A stretch of 64,000 nucleotides of DNA, from the NCBI GenBank assembly GCA_037176725.1, contig JAZBRS010000023.1:26159001-26223000 (forward strand), in the 5' to 3' direction. Made by a program: the position numbers and the translations under genes. Numbering within the stretch: position 1 is the first letter of the stretch; each line of letters starts with the position of its first letter. Shown piece by piece: positions 59,441 through 64,000 of this stretch. Source of the stretch: Posidonia oceanica (lineage: Eukaryota; Streptophyta; Magnoliopsida; Alismatales; Posidoniaceae). The notes below the pieces were generated by a model. The model was not told where the DNA came from. It ran no database searches and saw only the letters and a list, made by a program, of their open reading frames with translations.

Positions 59441-60702
59441 TAACAGGAGTCCTTACCCTCTCTTGGCCCGTAATGACCGTATTGCCCTTGTCCTAGGCAC
59501 GAGTCACCTCATTTGCATTCATTTGCATCTTATTTCTTTTGCATTGCTTTGCTTTGCAGCTTTTGCTTGGTTTTGCGTGATTATTCGCGCATTTCCCCGG
59601 TTTTCCTCGTCTTCCGATTTAATAGACTTGGTGGCGACTCCGATTTTGTCTTATCTTCTTCTTTTCTTTCCCTTTTTCCCTTTTTTAAATGTTTTCGAGT
59701 TAGGTCTTCCTTCTCGGACATAGCCGCTTATAGTGAGCCTGATTCCGATCGGTGCACGCGAGCTTTGGCATCGTGCATGGACGATCCGAACACCGGGATT
59801 ACTACACTCGCCAACCCAGGTCACGAACGAGCTCGTATGGTGGTGATAGCACTTTGCTACAGACTCCAGAAGCCCCAACTCAAGCTGAAAAAGAGGAATG
59901 GACAGGAAGTGTCCAAACCCCATCTGCCAAAGCCGCTCGTGCTGGAAAGGCGCCAACATCCAGTAGCACCTGAGGACTGACCCCAGTGGCAACGCACGAC
60001 GGCGGGAGCCTGACTCTACAAGAAAGAGGAAAATTGTCAGATCAAGTCAAATATGACAATAAATTGAATTCGAATGAAAATTGTGATTACTTGTCCTCTG
60101 GCCGCCAGCGCGGCTACTGCAAGCTCGGCCCGGGCCACATCTCTGCGTCGTGCCGAAGCTTGTACCTCATCGTAGGGTATATGAGCTCGCGTAAAATCCG
60201 GAGGAGCACCAGCATCGCCCTCTGCCTCCCGTCGAACAAAGTCTTGGATGCTCGTATACCAGCCGTCATCCTCAACCCTCCCAGCAGTAGGAGGAGCAAC
60301 AGTAGCGAGCCCCACCTCGAGAACTAGCTCGTCTGACCCCGTGCTCTCGGAGTCCTCGCCAAGAGTGGTTGAAAAGTTAGAGCCCTCCGAGCCACTAGAA
60401 CTGCTTGTCGCCGGCGCTGCCACCTCACCCTCATCCATCGCCAGTATCACTACCTCCGGCTCTGCCACCACCGATGCCTCCTCCGTCATCTCGACTGCCT
60501 CCGGCACCCTCACCGGAGTTGGCTCAGACCCACCGGACGTCGACGGGCCCTCCCCCTTCCGGGCCAACTTCTTCGGCCTCATGTATGCCTTGCCGAATCT
60601 CGGCATGAACTGAGAAAAAAAAAAAAAAAAGAGAAGAACAACCAATAGGAATTAGGGCACCACGCCGAAGGAAAGGGGAATGGCAAGGGAGGAGGAGCAT
60701 AC

Positions 60703-61290
60703 CTGCAAGTCGTCACTGGAGCACCTGCAAATCCTCGCCCCTCGTCTACGGAATCGCCAGTCACAATGGCCGCAAACACCGCACACGCCTCTCTACCGCA
60801 GCCCGTGCCCTAGCCGCCGACTGCATGGAAATGCTGCTCACCGCCTCATGCTGGAGAAGCTTGAAAATGGAGGAGAGGCCACTGTCGCCGGAGAAGAAGG
60901 AGAAAGAAGTTAAGAGCGGGAAAAATGAGGAGGCCAAGGGAGCACACTGTGTTAAAAGGCCCCGATACGTTGGACGCATATGCTATTTGCGTCATACGTT
61001 TGACGCAGATAAATATTGCGTCCTATTCCCAGAAGTCAGTTCATACATTGGATGCAATCCACTCTAGCGTCATATGTTGGACGCATGCATATACAACGTC
61101 CAACACTTCAGAGCGACAAAAAATGCTGAATGTCGCCAAGAATCCTCCAAATTATTTTTCTTCCAATACCAAAGGCTTCTACAAGCTAGAATGTGCATGG
61201 GGATGATGCCATCATAATTTTTGAACCCCTGAACAGCTCAGACTTTCCCGGAGCACAACCGGACAAACAAAGCTAAAGAAGTATCCTTTT
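60703..61290. other. upstream region of the antisense PMD gene
   Basis: On the minus strand a leader exon ending CTTGCAG/GTATGC (donor at 60702) precedes the coding start. At 60965-61110 there are several diverged copies of a TTGGACGCAT-type motif. At 61095-61245 lies the direct copy of 50855-51010. No further gene is seen. Confidence 0.5.
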
Positions 61291-61690
61291 TACCCTTGGG
61301 CAACCCCCTTGGCGGTGTTTTATTTCAGTTTTTCCCTTGGGCAACTCCCTTGGCATGTTTTATTTCAGTTTTCCCCTTGGACAACCCCCTTGGTGTGTTT
61401 TATTTCAGTTTTTCCCTTAGGTAACCCCCTCAGCGTGTTTTATTTCAATTTTTCCCTTGTGCAACCCCCTTGGCGTGTTTTATTTCAGTTTTTCCCTTGG
61501 ACAACCCTCTCGACGTGTTTTATTTCAATTTTTTCCCTTGGACAACCCCCTCGACGTGTTTTATTTCAGTTTTTCCCTTGGACAACCCCCTCGACGATGT
61601 TTTAGTTTAGTTTTCCTTGGGCAACCCCCTCAGTAGTGTTTTATTTCAGTTTTTCCTTTGCAAACCCCCTTGCCAAGTCTTTTAGACTTC
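61291..61690 (+). repeat. tandem array of about 40-44-bp units
   Basis: Nine to ten units around CCCTTGGGCAACCCCCTTGG followed by CGTGTTTTATTTCAGTTTTT. Confidence 0.9.
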
Positions 61691-61699
61691 AGTTCTATC

Positions 61700-61960
61700 C
61701 CTTTGGCCAACATCCAAAGGTCAATCTCTGAGTGTTGGATAAACCAGCTCAATCTCTAAGTGTTGGATAAACCAACTCAACCCTTGAGTGTTGGATAAAC
61801 CAGCTCAATCCTTGAGTGTTAGATAAACCAACTCAGTCCTTGAGTGTTGGATAAACCAGCTCAATCCTTGAGTGTTGGTTAATCCAGCTCAATCCTTGAG
61901 AGATGGATGTCTGATCCAGCTCATTTTCCTTGAGTGATGGATGTTTGATCCAGCTCAAGT
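61700..61960 (+). repeat. tandem array of about 30-bp units
   Basis: Seven to eight units around CCTTGAGTGTTGGATAAACC followed by AGCTCAAT, becoming more diverged at the right end. Confidence 0.9.
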
Positions 61961-62014
61961 CTTTTAAATGTCAGTTTGACCCCCTTGGACAACCCCCTCG
62001 GCAAGTCTTTTAGT

Positions 62015-62195
62015 TAACTCCCAGAGCACAATCGGATTACCAAAGCAAAGAATCCTAAAGCACAACAAGATTACCAAGGCGAAGAATCCCGGAGTACAAT
62101 CGGATTACCAAAGCAAAGAACCCCAGAGCACAACCGGGTTAGCAAAGCAAACAATCCAAAAGCAGGTACCCCAGAGCACAACCGGATAAACAAAG
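62015..62195 (+). repeat. tandem array of about 35-bp units
   Basis: Five units around AGAGCACAACCGGATTACCA followed by AAGCAAAGAAT. Confidence 0.88.
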
Positions 62196-62214
62196 CCAAG
62201 CCAACGGTATTAGT

Positions 62215-62455
62215 CGACCCATCGTTCACTAACTCCCGGGTCACGAGACGACGGTCTCTGTCTAGAATGTAGGCAACATTCAATGAAAGGACATCTGATT
62301 GTGACTAATAGAGCCAACGCGGCTAGCAGAGAAGAGATCAATCCCCTTTTGCCTGGGAGCATCATGGACCTCTCGCTCACCAAGCCGCGTGTCATAAGAC
62401 GACGGTCCCTGTGGAGAGTGTAGGCTACACTTGATGAAAGGGCACCTCATTATAA
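62215..62455 (+). repeat. imperfect two-copy duplication
   Basis: The block with GTCACGAGACGACGGTCTCT and ATGTAGGCAACATTCAATGA (from about 62230) recurs from about 62385 as GTCATAAGACGACGGTCCCT and GTGTAGGCTACACTTGATGA, roughly 160 bp later. Confidence 0.8.
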
Positions 62456-62976
62456 AAAAATTACATTCACGGATGTGTCAGTCCACCTTAGGTGGTGAGA
62501 AAAATTCCTGAGCCAACCCGGTATACAAATTGAAGCCGGTAGTGATGGAGGAACCTCATTATCTAGGGTCATGCATTGCATATCATGATCATCTCCTTTG
62601 CATTCCCTGCCTGCACGCATCGATGCATAATGCATTGCATTGCATTCGCATTGAGTGGTCGTCGGAAACATTAGCTATCCATCTTTTAAGTTTGACCCCT
62701 ACGAGCAACCCCCATGGCAAGTCTTTTAGTTTGACCTCACGGGCAATCCCCATGGCAGTGTCTTTTTTAGTTCGACCCCTGCAGACAATCCTCGCAGTTA
62801 TGTCTTTAGTTTGTTCCCCTTGGTCAATCCCCTTGGCCGTGTTTTCTAGCTGACCCTTTTTGTGTCTCGTCCAAGTATGGTGGCGGCAGGCATTGGATTT
62901 CATTTAGGATCTCTAGCTAGCGCCACACAGGGGTATCGTCTCGCCTTGTAGACAGCTTCGTGCCGAAGCCATCTTC
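62456..62976 (+). repeat. terminal 3' region of E4 with another short array
   Basis: A GCAT-rich tract (62565-62660) is followed by about four units of roughly 45 bp around CAATCCCCATGGCAGTGTCT and TAGTTTGACC (62690-62850), related to the array at 61291-61690. No gene. Confidence 0.7.
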
Positions 62977-62990
62977 AAGGAGGGGTAATC
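62977..62990 (+). other. polypurine tract of E4
   Basis: AAGGAGGGGTAATC directly precedes the LTR start TGTAGATACCCC. It is almost the same as the E1 tract AAGGAGGGGCATC. Confidence 0.75.
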
Positions 62991-64000
62991 TGTAGATACC
63001 CCATTTTGGCACTCCCATCATGGTAATGTAGTTTGTTGCATTAGGTCACCTCTAGAAGCTCTTTGCCTAGCTCAAGTACTCTCATCTAACTTATTGACAC
63101 TTGTCCCTGTGATTGAGAGGCCAAAATTGGCAAGTTTGCATTTGAGTGTGTTGGACGCTAGATATCATAGCTTCCAACGTTGGACGTTGTGAACAACAAC
63201 GTTCAACAACTTGGTTTTCTGTTTCCCCAAACTTGCCTTATTTGACTAAAGTCAAAGTCTGTGTTTTGCTTCCACTAGAGGTCCTTTGATCAGTCAAGGC
63301 TTTAATTGGCCTTAATGATCATTAATCAGCCACTTATTGAGGAAAATTCTTTGATCCTGGCATCTTTGCCTCGAAGGGTCGTTGGATGCCAGATGTCTGT
63401 GGATGTAGATTTGGGGGGTATTTGAATGAAGATGCCGGCGCTTCCACAACGTCGACAACTTGATGTGATCGCCACTCGTCGATGGACTGACAAGACGCCT
63501 TGGGGGAGATGATGAGGATGTGGGTACTCGAATCACTAGATCGACGGCAGGATGTCGTCTAGCGGCTTCCTCATGTCACGTAAGCATTTCCTTTCCTTCA
63601 AAACAGATAAACAAAAACAAGAGATCTAGATAAGTTGGTGTGTAGTAAATGATAACAAAGAAGAACAGAGAATAATAGAAACAAATAAATCTAATACTAA
63701 CCGAGGGTTGTTCCCCGCATGCATATGTTATGGGTCCTATTTTAAGGAATGCAATATGAAATGTAATGAAAAAGATTGGAATAAGATACTCCCTTCACCG
63801 TCGTGCTGTATGCAGTGGAGTAAGGAAGTTGAGGCACAGTTGGAGCTCCGGCTATGTTCAAGATCTCTGGGATCAAAGTTGGGACTGTGGAAGCTAGGAT
63901 TTCTCTTTTGGAAGTGTGGATGTTAGGGTTTCTGGATTGGAAACTCTAACTCTTTGAAGGTGGAAGCTTAAAAGAAATCTGAAGGAAATCTCTCTCTTGA
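62991..64000 (+). mobile_element. 3' LTR of E4 (different family), cut by window edge
   Basis: The LTR starts TGTAGATACCCC, and its first 21 bases differ at only three positions from the E2 LTR start; the two then diverge completely. It contains CCAACGTTGGACGTTG near 63175. It runs to the window end, so its length and end are unknown. The nested ORFs inside are short and unsupported. From position, the arrays to its left, and perhaps the antisense PMD gene, belong to its internal region. Confidence 0.72.

Larger units (their letters stand above)
53758..59811 (+). mobile_element. solo LTR E5 with 5-bp target duplication CTCGC
   Basis: CTCGC at 53758-53762 and 59807-59811 flanks an LTR of 6044 bp (53763-59806) starting TGTTGACACCCC and ending GATTACTACA. 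It belongs to the family of E1-E3. No PBS or internal sequence is present. It has an A-rich segment (54470-55200), a C-rich segment (55380-56830), the T-rich unit region (56900-57700), the MDQ frame (57926), a minisatellite (58017-59110), the hairpin (59407-59440) and the PBS-like decamer (59632). It is inserted in the coding part of the antisense PMD gene. Confidence 0.95.
51589..60606 (-). pseudogene. antisense multi-exon PMD gene, split by solo LTR E5
   Basis: The gene reads on the minus strand from ATG at 60606 (MPRFGKAYMRPKK) to TGA at 51589. Proposed exons: 60606-60091, 60013-59807 continuing at 53757-53322, 53237-53064, 52979-52494, 52413-52312, 52233-52171, 52098-51844 and 51759-51589. 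The introns are 72-84 bp with GT-AG borders, and six of seven fall between codons; the one at 53238-53321 does not keep frame. A further intron at 60610-60702 lies in the 5' leader. The product has an acidic Ser-rich N-terminus and then a plant mobile domain: HHTSSFVTWVGE joined to FILSLEDMVQLTGL, CPVTG, LRAFLLVLFGDLLF, DYAWGAASLSFLY, VIWRPY and RALRQLG. A coiled coil follows (LTEEVERL, LQDARVQELEQ, EIAKLRRQLEVAQE). Breaks are the LTR insertion, a 1-nt frameshift after LTGL, and TAG codons within the second, third and seventh exons. It resembles MAIN-like PMD proteins carried by plant transposons. Whether it is cargo of E4 or an independent copy is unresolved. Confidence 0.75.

Noticed and set aside
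63708..63926. 72-codon ORF at the right edge
   Set aside because: It lies within the E4 LTR, is short, and shows no similarity I recognise.

Overview
The window is repeat-rich plant (angiosperm) nuclear DNA. I find no intact host gene, no tRNA or rRNA gene and no prokaryotic signature. Almost all of it is a nest of giant Ty3/gypsy LTR retrotransposons of the Tat lineage (Ogre-like). The evidence is LTRs of about 6 kb starting TGTTGACACCCC and ending TACTACA, a primer-binding site matching the 3' end of a tRNA-Arg, an atypical C-x2-H-x4-H-x4-C Gag knuckle, and a pol order of protease, RT, RNase H, a second archaeal-type RNase H and integrase. The species cannot be named from the sequence.

Layout, left to right. 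Element E1: 5' LTR cut by the window edge (1-3776), PBS (3778), gag-pol remains (5102-13888), spacer, sense plant-mobile-domain-like (PMD-like) ORF (15470-16671), hairpin repeat arrays (17270-18740), polypurine tract, 3' LTR (19286-25230). A 581-bp piece of another element's post-integrase spacer follows (25231-25811, element X). Element E2: 5' LTR (25812-31850), PBS, gag interrupted by solo LTR E3 (33598-39381, TSD GATAC), pol to 47552, spacer, a second copy of the PMD-like ORF (48927-50129), a short hairpin array, and then a break near 50840 with no 3' LTR. Next comes a minus-strand, multi-exon PMD gene (60606 down to 51589) split by solo LTR E5 (53763-59806, TSD CTCGC). It is followed by stacked tandem arrays (61290-62850), a polypurine tract and the start of a different but related LTR (TGTAGATACCCC, 62991 to the edge), called E4.

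The coding regions of E1, E2 and the antisense gene are all broken by stops and frameshifts. The stops are mostly CAG to TAG and TGG to TAG or TGA, as expected for decay of methylated cytosines in CHG contexts. E1 also has a changed RT catalytic motif, and E2 lacks the centre of its Gag domain.

The most interesting points are: (1) PMD-class genes carried in two forms, a sense intronless ORF after integrase in E1 and E2, and an antisense gene with small phase-0 introns just upstream of the arrays, polypurine tract and LTR of E4; (2) a 326-bp GT-AG candidate intron inside the LTR, preceded by a conserved short reading frame (MDQ...) that leads into a 30-bp minisatellite encoding 10-residue repeats; (3) a 10-base copy of the PBS inside every LTR and a strongly conserved hairpin near the LTR 3' end; (4) GATA/TATC hairpin arrays in the 3' non-coding region.
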